A DNA stretch of 64,000 nt. Source: Peterkaempfera sp044755465 (GTDB lineage: Bacteria > Actinomycetota > Actinomycetes > Streptomycetales > Streptomycetaceae). The notes beneath the pieces were generated by a model, which saw only the letters and a program-made list of their open reading frames with translations, was not told the DNA's origin and did not search any database. The number at the start of each line of letters is the position of its first letter. The first letter of the stretch is position 1. Below are positions 42,455 through 53,476 of the stretch, piece by piece. Location of the stretch: contig NZ_JBIVRB010000003.1 in NCBI RefSeq assembly GCF_044755465.1, positions 124,001 to 188,000 of the forward strand. The letters are read 5' to 3'. The translations under genes and the position numbers were made by a program.

Positions 42455-45043
42455 ATGAGGCGGGGAGCGCTCGCGGGTAGGCATGCCATCGTCGGGCTGA
42501 TGAGTGCGGCGCTGGTGCTGACGTTGACGGTTGGCAGTCCGGGCACCGGGTCGGCCGAGGCAGCACCGAGGACTGTGCCGGTGGCGGGGGAGCCTTCCGC
42601 CGAGGCCGACACCGCACCGGTGCTGAGCGAGGATCAGGCGCGCGCCGAGGCGGAGCGCGCCGGAACGGAAATCGAGGTCACCGCGCGGCGCGGCGAATCG
42701 AGCGAGCTGTTCGCGAAGCCGGACGGCACCTTCGAACTGGTGGAGCACGTCAGCCCGGTGCGTACCCTGCGTAATGGCCGCTGGGTGGCGATCGACGCCA
42801 CGCTGCACCGCGCCGCCGACGGCTCGGTGGCGCCGGCGGCCACGCCGCTGGACGTGGCGTTCTCCGGAGGAGGCGACCAGCCGCTGATCCGGTTGCGGGA
42901 ATCCGGACGTGACCTGCGGCTCTCCTGGCCGCAGCCACTGCCGGAACCCATCCTGGACCGAGATACCGCCACCTATCCGTCCGTGCTGCCCGATGTCGAC
43001 CTCCGACTGACGGCCGACGTCTCCGGGGTGAGCCAGATCTTCGTGGTCAAGACCCGCGAGGCCGCGCACAACCCGGCACTGCGGCAGCTGACCCTCCAGT
43101 TGGCTTCAAACGGGCTCAAGGTACGCGAGAACGCGCAGGGCGGCCTGGAGGCGGTCGACAGCGGCGCCGGTGGCGTCGTCTTCCGGGCCCCGCTGCCCGT
43201 CATGTGGGACTCCCCGGCCGCCCCGGCGTCCGATGAACCGGCACGCCATGCCGCGGCCGGCCCCGCCGGAGCCCGCAGCGCCCCGCTGCCGGACGCGGCC
43301 GAGACCGCCGGTGGCCCCGTACCGTCCGGGATCGAGCAGGCCACGCATACGGCGCCGATCCAGGTGGATGTGGCCGACGAGCAGGACGCGCTGCTGCTCA
43401 CCCCGGACCGGGCGCTGCTCGACGACCCGGACACCCGGTACCCGGTCTACATCGACCCGACCTGGGACTCGCCCAAGGCGACGGACTGGGTGGGGGTCTC
43501 CCGGGCCTATCCCAACCAGCCGTACTGGCATTTCTCCAACAAGTCGGACTTCGGCATGGGCTTCTGCGGCGCGGACCCCGCCTGCGCGCCCTCCGACGTC
43601 AAGCGGGTGCTGTACCAGGTGCCGACCACCAAGTTCGCCGGCAAGCACATCCTGTCCGCCGAGTTCGTGGCGCACGAGACGCACTCCTACTCCTGCACGG
43701 CGCGGTCCGTGGAGCTGTGGCAGACCAAGGCGATCAGCTCCGGTACCGACTGGACGGCCCAGAAGGCTTCGGGCTTCTGGACCACCAAGCTGGCCACCTC
43801 GTCCTTCGCCCACGGCTGGGGCAGTTCCTGCCCGGCGGCCGATGTCGAGTGGGGTGGCACGTCCGGCGCGGTCAAGGACGCCGTGCAGAAGGCGGCCAAC
43901 AGCTCCGCCCGGACCATGACCTTCGGCCTGCGGGCCACCGACGAGACCGACAACTACGCCTGGAAGCGCTGGTCGAACAGCGCCTACCTGCGGGTGCAGT
44001 ACAACCTCCCGCCCAAGCAGGCCCGGATGGCGAGGGACGGCTCGACGCTCGACCTGACCATGTCGCCCGGTGTCTGCCAGACCTCGCCGGCGTTGCTCAA
44101 CCGCATTCCCTCACTGACCGCGAAGCTGTCCGACCCGGACGGCGACAAGGTCGGCGCGCAGTTCGCCGCCGGCTGGGACATCGGCGACGGCCAGGGTCAC
44201 AAGCGGCGGTGGTGGTCCACCGGGGCGGAGGGTACGGCGCCGGCCAGCAGCACGTTCAAGGCGTCGGGATCCACCTTCTCGGTCACGCTGCCCACCTCGA
44301 TCCCGCAGAACAAGAGCATCGGGTGGGAGGTCCGCGCCTGGGACGGGGCCGAGTGGGGCAGCTGGAGCTCCGCAGGTGACCCGCAGACCAACTGCTACTT
44401 CAACTACGACACGACCCGCCCTCCGGGCCCGACCGTGACCTCGGCGGACTATCCCGGGTCCATGGACCCGACCGCCGACCTGCCCTGGATCGACGGAGTC
44501 GGCCGGTACGGCACGTTCAGCATCCGCTCCACGGCCAGCGACGTCACCATGTACCAGTGGGGCCTCGACGCCTCGGCGTCCTCGGCACACCAGCTGACCA
44601 CCAGCGGCGGCGCGGCGAAGACCGTCACCCTGCTGCCGCAGACCGAGGGTGTGCACTTCCTGTCGGTGACGGCCATCGACAGCCACGGCAACGCCTCCCA
44701 GCCGGAGACCTACTACTTCGCCGTCCGGCGCGGCCAGCCGGAGCGGGGCTCCTGGGACCTGGACGAGGCGGCGGGCGCGACCGCCGTCACCGGGAGCGGC
44801 GGATCATACCCGGCCGCGCTCGGCGGCGGCGCTGTACTGGGGGAGCCCGGACAGCAGGGCACCGCCGCCGGACTCAACGGCAGCGACGCCTACCTCGAAA
44901 GCAGTGGCGCGGTCCTGGACACCACTCGCAGCTACACCGTCGCCGGCTGGGTCAGGCTGGACAGGACAGGGCGCAACTACACGGCGCTGGCGCAGGACGG
45001 CACGTACCACGCGGGCTTCTACCTGGGCTACGGACGGCAATGA
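42455..45043 (+). pseudogene. N-terminal part of a giant secreted RHS toxin, cut by an out-of-frame deletion
   Basis: 862 codons from ATG 42455 (after GGGGG). Signal peptide about 1-35 (LMSAALVLTLTVGS, then SAEAAP). Next is an RHS-associated head with VSPVRTLRNGRWVAIDATLHRAADGSVAPAA, a DNRLRE-like beta module with YWHFSNKSDFGMGF at about residues 360-520, an Fn3-like stretch, and the start of a LamG/concanavalin-like domain (RGSWDLDEAAGATAVTG, then YTVAGWVRLDRTG). The LamG domain stops abruptly after about 90 residues at TGA 45041-45043. In the +1 frame, typical RHS barrel-entry sequence (GDLCWAYDNATISFNG) begins at once. The missing LamG half shows a deletion, not a single-base error. Confidence 0.82.
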
Positions 45044-48000
45044 GCCGGGAGACCTCTGCTGGGCGTACGACAACGCCACGATCAGCTTCAACGGCAGGGC
45101 GGGGGAGCTGATCCCCACCGGTACCGCCGACACCTGGCGGATGAAGAACGACGACGGCACCCGCATCCAGCGGATCAAGGACACCGACCGGGGCAACGGC
45201 GACAACGACGGCGAGTACTGGAAGGTCACCACCACCGCCGGCGTGCAGTACTTCTTCGGCTACAACCGCCTGCCCAACTGGACCACCGGCAAGCCCGAGA
45301 CCAAGTCCACCTGGACCGTGCCGGTCTACGGCGACGACACCGGGGAGCCCTGCCACGCCTCGACCTTCGCCGCCTCCTGGTGCCAGCAGGCCTGGCGCTG
45401 GAACCTGGACCTCGTCCTCGACCCGCACGGTGACGACATCACCTACTGGTACACCCAGGAGACCAACTCCTACGGACGCAACCTCAAGGCCGCGGACGAC
45501 ACCCCCTACGTGCGGGGCGGCTACCTGTCCCGCATCGACTACGGCCAGCGCAAGGCCGACATCTACTCCGCCAGCGTCAAGCCGGCCGCCCAGGTGGTCT
45601 TCGGCAACTCCGAGCGCTGCCTCCCGCAGACCGGCGTCAGCTGTGCCGAGTCCGCCATCGACAGTCAGAAGTTCTACTGGTACGACACCCCGTGGGACCT
45701 CAACTGCAAGGCGGGCACCGACTGCGACCAGGGCAGGCTCTCCCCGACCTTCTGGACCCGAAACCGGCTCACCTCGGTGACCACCCAGACGCTCCAGGCG
45801 GACGGCGGCTACCAGCCGGTCGACATCTGGTCGCTGACACACCACTGGGGCACCGCCGACACCGACTACCAGCTGCTGCTGGACAGCGTGCAGCACACCG
45901 GCAAGGCCGACGGCAGCGTCACACTGCCCAAGGTGACCTTCGGCTACGACCAGCTGGCCAACCGGCTCGACAAGGTCGGCGACGGCCGCGCGCCCTTCAT
46001 CAAGCAGCGGCTGGGCACCGTGGACGACGAGTCCGGCGGCCAGATCGACATCAACTACAAGGCCCCCGACTGCTCCTGGTCCGACCTACCGACGCCGGAG
46101 GCCAACACCACCCGCTGCTTCCCGCAGTACTACCAGCCGAGCAGCAAGGTCGACCCCAAACTGGAGTGGTTCAACAAGTACGTCGTCGAAGCCGTCATCC
46201 AGACCGACCGCACCGGCGGCGCGCCGGACATGAAGACCACGTACGACTACCTCGGCGGCGGGGCCTGGCACTTCGACGACGACGACGGCCTGACCAAGGA
46301 GAAGCTCAAGACCTGGTCGCAGTGGCGCGGGTTCAGCCACGTACGGCAGCGGACCGGCGGCGTCTCCGCCATGAGCACCCAGACGGACCACTACTTCCTG
46401 CGCGGTATGGACGGAGACCGGAAGAACGCCTCCGGTGCCACCCGCAGCGTCACGGTAAACGACGGCGAGGGCACCTCGCTCACCGACCATGACGCGCTGG
46501 CCGGCTTCGAGTACCGCACCGAGACCTACTCGGCGCCCGGCGGGGTGGTGCTGGTCAAGTCCGTGGCGTCCCCGTGGCACCATGAGACGGCCAAGCGGGA
46601 GCGCTCCTGGGGCACTACGACCGCCAACCTGACCGGCATCGGGACGGTCCGCACGTACACCTCGCTGGACAACGGTGCCGGTGCCTCCTGGCGGCGCACC
46701 CAGCGCACCACCAGCTACGAGAACACCGCCGGCCGGGCGGTGCAGGTGGAGGACCTGGGCGACCTGTCCACCATCGCGGACGACCGCTGCACCACCACCA
46801 GCTACATCGACAACACGACGGACTGGCTGCTCGCCTTCCCCTCCCGCACCGAGACGGTCACGGTGGACTGCTCGGCCCGGCCCGTCCGCCGGACCCAGGC
46901 GGACGGGACCGGCTCCCAGGTGCTGTCCGACATCCGCACCGGCTACGACAACCAGAGCTGGGGCGCCGCGCCCGTCAAGGGCGACGCCACCATGGCGCAG
47001 ACCCTGGTGTCGCACGACGGTCGGTACGGCACCTACCAGAACGCCAGGACGGCCTTCGACGACTACGGGAGGCCGACCGAGTCCTGGGACATCTACAGCA
47101 GCACGGTCTACGACGACACCGGCGCCGACGCGCCCAGCACCACGGCCGCCTCGGACGCCCGTAAGACGACCACCGCCTACACCCCGGCTACCGGCAGGCC
47201 GACCAGGATCACTGTCACCACGCCGCCGGCTGCGACCACCGCTGCCTCGACCGCGCAGACCACGACCACCTACTACGACACCCTGCGCGGCGCGACATCC
47301 GCGACGGTGGACGCCAACGGCAAGCGCACCGACCTGATGTACGACGCGCTCGGGCGCCTGGTCAAGGTCTGGCTGCCCAACCGCCCCAAGGCCTCTTCGC
47401 CGACCCCCTCGTACGAGTACGTCTACACCATCGCCGACGACACCATCGTCTCGGTGGAGACCAAGGTGCTCCGCAACAACGGCACCCAGCAGTCGTCCTT
47501 CGCGCTCTACGACGGCCTGCTGCGGCAGCGGCAGACCCAGGAGCCGGGCCCAGACGGCGGCCGGCTGCTGACCGACACCTTCTACGACGCGCGCGGCCTC
47601 ACCGTCCTGACCTGGACGCCCTACTACGTCACCGGCGCCCCCAGCGGAACGCTCCAGCGGATCGACGACGACTCGGGTGTCGAGACGCAGACCGCCTACC
47701 AGTATGACGGCCTGGGACGGCAGACCAGCGAACGGCTGCTGGCCGGCAACGGCAACGGTGAGCCGCTGGCCACCACGACCGTCACCTATGGCGGGGACCG
47801 CGTCTCCGTGGTGCCGCCGACCGGCGGCACCCCCACCACCACCGTGCTGGATGCGCAGGGCCGCACGATCGAGCTGCGGCAGTACCACGGGCCGACCGCG
47901 ACCGGGGCCTACGACGCCACGCACTACGAGTACAACGCGGTCGGCTTCCCGACCAGGCTCGCGGACCCGGCGGGCAACGTCTGGACATGGGCATACGACC

Positions 48001-51000
48001 TGCGCGGCAACCAGGTCAAGGCCGTCGATCCGGATCACGGGACGACGGTGAGCGGCTACGACAAGCGAGGCCGGCTGATCTCCACCGCCGCCGGCGAGCA
48101 GAAGCTGTTCTACGCCTACGACGACCTCGACCGCAGGACTGCGGAACGCTCCGGCAGTGCCACCGGGTTGCTGATGGCGTCCTGGACGTACGACGCGGCC
48201 GGCTACAAGGGCCAGCTGGCGTCGAGCAGCCGCTTCCGCCAGGTCGGCAGTGCCACCTACGAGTACAAGGACACCGTCAACTTCTACGACGAGCTCTACC
48301 GGGTCACCCGTTCCACCACGCAGATCCCCTCGGTGCCCGGCGAGGAGGCGCTGGCCGGCAGCTACCAGGTCAACAGTCCTTACAACCTGGACGGAACGCC
48401 GAAGACGATCGGCTACCCCGCAGCCGGCGGCCTGCCGGCCGAGGCACTGGCACCGACCTATGACGACCTGCACCGGGTCACCGCCCTCGAAGGCGCCACC
48501 AGCTATCTGACGAAAGCGACGTACAGCCTGACCGGCAAGCCGCTCCAGTACGAGCTGTCCACCGGTGGGCGCAAGGCCTGGATCACCGACTCGTACGAGT
48601 GGGGAACCCAGCGGCTGGCCACCTCGCGGACCGACCTGGAGAACACCACCGGACCGGAGCGCGCCGCCCTCTACCACTACGACCAGGCGGGCAATGTGCT
48701 GTCGGTCTCGGACCGGTCGCGAACCGGCACCGACACCCAGTGCTTCGGCTACGACTACCTCCAGCGCCTGACCCAGTCCTGGAGCCAGTCCACGGACAGC
48801 TGCGCCGCCCAGCCCTCGGCCGCCGTCGTGGACGGACCCGCCCCGTACTGGACGAGCTACACCTACAACCTCGACGGCAGCCGGAAGACCGAGACCCAGC
48901 ACGACGCCGGCGGGAACAGCGCCCTGGACACCGAGCGCGCGTACCACTACCCGACCGCCGGCAGCCCGCACCCGCACGCCCTGTCCGGGATCACCACCAC
49001 CGGGCCCGACGCCCGGACCGAGTCCTTCGACTACGACACCACCGGCAACACCATCGAGCACGACACGGTGCTCTCCGACACCCGGCTCCCGGCGGGCACC
49101 GTACTCACCGGCGGCCAGGACGCCACCTCGCCCTCGGCGCGGCTGGTGATGCAGACGGACGGCAACCTCGTCCTCTACGCGATCTCCTCCGGGGAGAAGC
49201 TGTGGCAGTCGGGGACGGCCGGACACCCCGGCGCCACCGCCACCATGCGGGACGACGGCGCGCTGGTCGTCACCGGCACCGACCACGCCGTCCTGTGGAC
49301 CTCAGGCACCGCGACCGGCGCCGGGTCCGGCAACGCCGCCGTGCTGACCGCCCACGGCAACCTCGCCGTCCGGGACGCGGACGGGCACGACCTGTGGTCC
49401 ACCGGCACCCTCGCCGACCTCCCGGACGGCACCCCGCCCGACTCCACGATGAAGCCGGAGTGGGACGCCGAAGGTCGGCTGGCGAAGGTCTCCCAGACGA
49501 CCACCCGGGTCGTCGGCGGCACCTCCACCAGCAGCACCAGCACCACCACCTACCTTTATGACGCCGCCGGCAACCGGCTGCTCCAGCGCACGGCGAACAG
49601 CGCCGCGCCGGGCTCCGCCACCACCACGCTGTACCTCGGCGCGACCGAGCTCACCTTCGCCTCCGGCGCTGCGTCGGCCACCGCCACCCGCTACTACGAC
49701 CTGGGGGAAGCCACCGCTGTACGGACCAGCGACGGCACGGTCAACTTCCTGGTGGGCGACCAGCACGGCACCGACGACGTCACGGTGAACGCCGCCACCG
49801 GCGCCACCTCCCAGCGGCGGTCCGCCCCCTTCGGCGCCCCGCGCGGTGCCCAGCCCGCCACCTGGCCGGGCACCAGGGGCTTCGTCGGGGGCACCGTCGA
49901 TCCGACAGGGCTCACCCACCTGGGGGCCCGCGAGTACGACCCCGCGACCGGGCGCTTCCTCAGCGTGGACCCGCTCCTGGACGCCAGCAACCCGCAGCAG
50001 CTCAACGGATACGCCTACGCGGAGAACTCTCCGGTAACCCGGTTCGACCCCTCCGGGCAGTTCAGCCTCAGCGGGCTGATCAACGCGGTCCTCGGCTTCG
50101 CCAACAACCTCACGGCGGCGATCAACCGGGCCAGCCAGCACACCGGGTCCCGGCCGGGCAGTCAGGGAACCGGTTCCTCCATCCCCGCCGCCACCTCCAC
50201 CCCCGCCTCCACGTCCGTCTCACCCACGCCCAGCCCGTCTCCCGGCCCGCCGCCGGTCCCACCGCCCTACGCCTTCGCTCCGTCGCCCCCGTCGCGGGTC
50301 GGGCTGGAGATCGCCCTCGCCGTCTGCGGCTGGATTCCCTTCGCGGGCGTCGCTTGCGACGCGTACGACCTCAAGCGTTCCTGGGACGAGGGCGACAATC
50401 TGGGGGTCGGCCTGAGCATTGTCGGTTTCCTCCCGTTCGGTGACTTCGCCAAGATCCCCAAGGCCGCCAAGCGGGTCGACGAGGCCAGGGACGCCGTCAA
50501 GGAGGCGAAGCGGCTCCACGAGGCGGCCGAGGCGGAGAAAGCGGCGCAGAAGGCGCTCAAGGCCTGCGCCGGCAGGAGCTTCCTGCCGGACGCACCGGTG
50601 CTGCTGGCGGACGGCACCACCAAGCCCATCCAGGATGTCAAGGTCGGTGACCGGGTCTGGGCCACCGACCCGGACACGGGAGAGAGCACGGCCCGGCCGG
50701 TCACGGCGGTGCTCAGGATGGAGCACGACGAGGACTTCGCCGACGTCACCCTCCAGGGCGCCGACGGCACGGAAACCCTCACCGCCACGACCAACCACCC
50801 GATCTGGGTGGACAGCACCCACACCTGGACCCCTGCGGGCAGCCTCGTCCCGGGCATGCGCCTGCACGCCGCCGCCGCCCGGCCCCTGCGCGTCGTCCAG
50901 GTGCACACCTACACCAAGCGGCAGACGACATACGATCTGACGGTCGCCGACGTCCACACGTTCTATGTGATCGCCGGCGCAACTCCTGTCCTCGTCCACA

Positions 51001-51302
51001 ATTCAGGACCGAACTGCGGGGTTCCGCTTGGAGGTAAGAATGGCGACCACCTTGGCGGAGAAGACTTCCACGGTAGTGAATACTCCTTGGATGAGATCAC
51101 TGAGTTCGTGAATGGGCATACGGGTGATGGAAATCCAGCGATGGGTAGGCCTTCGGCGGCAGAGGTGGAAACCACGTTGAGGCAAGCTGGGCCCCGTCAG
51201 ATTGAAGGGCAGAATTCATCGCGATTTGACTATGATGGAGTTCGCGTCATCGTGAACTGGGATATGCCATGGAAATCGACGGCCTACTACCCGGGAAGGT
51301 GA
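45036..51302 (+). pseudogene. C-terminal part of the RHS polymorphic toxin: YD repeats, lectin insert, Hint and toxin domain
   Basis: About 2,088 codons open in the +1 frame relative to the head. Order: barrel entry (45040-45600), many YD/RHS repeats, a bulb-lectin-like module (49086-49421) inserted between repeats, the RHS core GLTHLGAREYDPATGRFLSV (49909-49968), a Pro/Ser/Thr linker, a hydrophobic helix (VGLEIALAVCGWIPFAGVAC), a Hint self-cleavage domain (about 50569-51000, Cys in ACAGRSFLPDAPVLLADGTT, ending VLVHN) and a C-terminal toxin of about 97 residues. No signal peptide or good start remains, so the secreted product is probably lost. The open frame is otherwise undamaged, suggesting a recent event. 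Confidence 0.82.
51004..51299 (+). other. C-terminal toxin module of the RHS protein (putative RNase)
   Basis: About 97 residues after the Hint end VLVHNSG. Features include LGGEDFHGSEYSLDEITEFVN, GRPSAAEVETTLRQAG, FDYDGVRVIVNWDMPWKSTA and YYPGR. The alpha-then-beta layout with a terminal Ser-Thr-x-Tyr resembles BECR-fold (barnase/EndoU/colicin D/RelE) nuclease toxins and DUF4258-like modules. That is a shape match only. Base composition drops sharply here, with A- and T-ending codons, as in swapped toxin tips. Confidence 0.55.
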
Positions 51303-51306
51303 TGTC

Positions 51307-51768
51307 ATGTCGGAAGTTCAAGCCCGCGAGTGGCTTGGCCGCCATCTGGGAGTCGCTGAAGCGGACCAACTGGACGGGACTGTGGTCAGCGTGGCCCCTG
51401 CTCGATCGTTGGGCCTGGTCACGCTGCTGATCGGTTGGTACGAGCACGTGACGCGGATGGAGAGGGAGATCGAGCTCCCCGATTCCGACAGGTCTGTATG
51501 GGGTGCGCATGACTTGATTGCGGCCGACATTCTGCGGGATTTCCTCGCCAGAGGGCTGGAGAGCCTTTCTGGGGGAGAGTCAAGAAATTTCCTTAACGCC
51601 CTCAATGAGGCGGATTCGAGATTTCTCTCTTATACGGAAGTCGACGAACTGGGTGTCCTCCTTCGGCTTGATGATGATGGGCCTGAAGTGCGTGGATGGT
51701 GGTGGACACGCATTCCGCGCTCTGGGCCGATCCGTAGAGACCTAGACCGGTTTTCCGCGTCGTTCTAG
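51307..51768 (+). CDS. Putative immunity protein for the RHS toxin tip
   Basis: A 153-residue soluble acidic protein (MSEVQAREWLGRHLGVAEAD) with a C-terminal EVRGWWWTRIPRSGP stretch. ATG 51307 lies four bases after the toxin stop, behind GGGAAGG, so translation is coupled. No export signal, as needed to neutralise a toxin in the cytosol. Its lower G+C matches the toxin tip and not the flanks. No known immunity family is recognised; the assignment rests on position, size, charge and composition. It is intact although the RHS gene is broken. Confidence 0.65.
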   Translation: MSEVQAREWLGRHLGVAEADQLDGTVVSVAPARSLGLVTLLIGWYEHVTRMEREIELPDSDRSVWGAHDLIAADILRDFLARGLESLSGGESRNFLNALNEADSRFLSYTEVDELGVLLRLDDDGPEVRGWWWTRIPRSGPIRRDLDRFSASF

Positions 51769-51804
51769 ACGACAAGTATGGCCACTCATGGGTGGCCAGG
51801 AATT

Positions 51805-51848
51805 GCCAGAGTGCCCCACCGGCGACTTTCCTGGTGGGGCACTCTGGC
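51805..51848. terminator. Terminator after the immunity gene
   Basis: A perfect 16-bp stem (arms 51805-51820 and 51833-51848) with a 12-base loop lies between the immunity gene and the convergent integrase remnant. Confidence 0.88.
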
Positions 51849-51852
51849 GAGC

Positions 51853-51882
51853 TTGACGGCAGTAGTTGACGGCAACGTCAAC
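51853..51882. repeat. TTGACGGCA direct repeats and GTTGAC/GTCAAC palindrome at the integrase 3' end
   Basis: TTGACGGCA occurs at 51853-51861 and 51866-51874. GTTGAC (51865-51870) and GTCAAC (51877-51882) form a palindrome over the integrase stop. Short repeats of this kind beside an integrase can be recombinase arm sites; that is inference. Confidence 0.4.
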
Positions 51883-52473
51883 GCACGGCGGCTCCGATGA
51901 GAGGCGGAGTGTCACCGTCGTCGGGCTTGCCGGTGATCTCGGCGGGGTTGCAGAGGGCGCGGCCGAGAAGGTCGATGGCGTCGCGCTGGAGGCGGAGCCG
52001 GACGTGGGCGTACACGGTGGCGGTGACGCCGATGTGGGCGTGCCCCAACAGCTCCTTGACCACGACGAGTCCCACTCCCTGCTCCAGGAGGAGGGTGGCC
52101 GCCGAGTGGCGGAGGTCGGAAGCGGATGCGGCGGAGTCCGGCGTGGCGGAGCAGGGTGTTGAAGTGCGGGGTGAGGGTGGCCCCTTCGATCGGGTCGCCG
52201 GTGGACCGGGTGAAAACATAGCCACTGTTCTTCCAGGCCATCCCGGCCGCTTCGCGTTCCTGGCGCTGCCGGGCGCGGTGCTGTTCGAGGGAGCGCATGC
52301 ACTCGGTGGGCAGGGAGATCCGCCGCTCCGAGCTCTGGGTCTTGGTCGGGAGGGCGGTCAGGCCGTCGGAGTTGGTGCGCTGGAGGGTGCGGCGGATGCT
52401 CGCGATTCCGTCGGCCAGGTCGAGGTCCTCCCAGCGCAGGCCGAGGAGTTCGCCCTTGCGGAGCCCACTGGCG
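51878..52473 (-). pseudogene. Decayed tyrosine-recombinase integrase (truncated and frameshifted)
   Basis: The catalytic half of a phage/ICE-type tyrosine integrase. It includes LRKGELLGLRWEDLDLADGI with the first catalytic Arg, the SLPTECMRSLEQH region, GYVFTRSTGDPIEG, then DLRHSAATLLLEQG (Arg and His of the R-H-R box), LLGHAHIGVTATVYAHV (final His and Tyr). Two faults: a two-base loss near 52117 shifts the frame between RRIRF and DLRHS, and the N-terminal half is missing, ending exactly where the right 60-bp repeat begins. It could not be active. Confidence 0.88.
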
Positions 52474-52533
52474 GCTCCCACCTGGCCACCGAGCTCACCA
52501 CCCCGACCGCCTCCCCCCGCCCCGCCGGCTGAC
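52474..52533. repeat. Right direct repeat of the RHS island
   Basis: A 60-bp copy, with four mismatches, of 42134-42193 (the end of the HEAVH gene). It abuts the truncated integrase and still encodes LATELTTPTASPRPAG followed by TGA on the plus strand. Confidence 0.85.
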
Positions 52534-52698
52534 GGCCCGTCATCCTTCCTGTCGCCGCAGCCGGTTCCCGGCGCGGCCTGGTCGGTGCCGCTTCGCGGGT
52601 CGGCCGGCTGCGGCTGTAGGGTCTCGCCAGCCCTGACGAGTGCCGACCAAGCGGCATCGGGGGGCGGTGATGAGCTGTTCGGTACGGGGGATGAAGCA

Positions 52699-53334
52699 GT
52701 GCATGAAGTGCAGTTCGGGACGGAGGGGCTGTCCGAGGTCGGGGGGTCACCGGAGCGCCGGGGTCGGAAGCCGTGGTTTGTGGCCGGTGGCGTGGGGGTC
52801 TGCCTGGCGCTGGGGGCGCTGGTCGTGGTCGGACGGTCGGCGCAGCACAAGGCTGTTTCGCCCGATGCCGGGCGGCTGGTGCCGCCGTCGTCCTTCCAAA
52901 GCATGGAGCTCATTGACAGCTGGGTCGCGAGGGAACTGATGGTGGCGTTCGCCCAGGCATGGCGGGAGAGGCCGGGCGTCCTGAGCAGGGCTGTGCCCAG
53001 TGCTGCGGCGTACGTCGATGGTTCGGGACGGGGGCTGATCTTCATTGGTGCGGCCGGCCTCAGTGGCCCGGTAGCGAGCAACGACCAGGTGCTCGAGGAC
53101 TTCATGGGCGAGGACGGCGGAAGGCTGGACGAAGCGAAGGCCTATGATCCAGGGGCACTGGGCGGGTCGCTGACCTGCGGAAACGCGGTGAATCTCGCGA
53201 CCTCCCCGGGAGCCTGCTTCTGGTCGGACGAACACACCGCCGCCATGCTGATAGACATCTCGGGCACCATGGGCCGAGACCGACTGGCCGCGGATGCCCG
53301 AGCCTTCAGAGCGGCGGCCGAGGCCGACCGGTGA
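52699..53334 (+). CDS. Single-pass membrane protein of unknown function
   Basis: 211 residues from GTG 52699 (after GGGGGAT). A cytoplasmic head of about 25 residues is followed by one helix (PWFVAGGVGVCLALGALVVVG) and an outer domain with two cysteines (SLTCGNAV and GACFWSDEHT), probably a disulfide. The end is DISGTMGRDRLAADARAFRAA. Start choice is uncertain because the frame is open further upstream. It is the first gene outside the RHS island; no domain is recognised. Confidence 0.65.
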   Translation: MHEVQFGTEGLSEVGGSPERRGRKPWFVAGGVGVCLALGALVVVGRSAQHKAVSPDAGRLVPPSSFQSMELIDSWVARELMVAFAQAWRERPGVLSRAVPSAAAYVDGSGRGLIFIGAAGLSGPVASNDQVLEDFMGEDGGRLDEAKAYDPGALGGSLTCGNAVNLATSPGACFWSDEHTAAMLIDISGTMGRDRLAADARAFRAAAEADR

Positions 53335-53476
53335 CCGGCGGGCGCGGGCGGCGCCGGCGATGGTCGCTGGAACATGCCGCCATCGGCGGTGGAACGGTAC
53401 GACTGCCGGACGGTGACGTGCCCGCCCGCCGCGCCCGGGGTGGGCCGGGCGCGGCGCGGGCGGTCGGTCCGGCCGC

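Noticed and set aside
44904..45043. Programmed +1 frameshift joining the two RHS frames
   Set aside because: There is no slippery sequence, and about half of a LamG domain is absent at the junction, which a frameshift cannot explain.
46086..49286. A 1,066-codon minus-strand frame antisense to the RHS gene
   Set aside because: Its product is Gly/Arg/Val/Leu-rich with no domain pattern, as expected from the complement of G+C-rich codons. The plus strand carries clear YD repeats.
51742..52302. A separate minus-strand gene over the integrase remnant
   Set aside because: The Pro/Ser/Thr-rich product is a third-frame shadow. Integrase residues lie in the other two minus frames.
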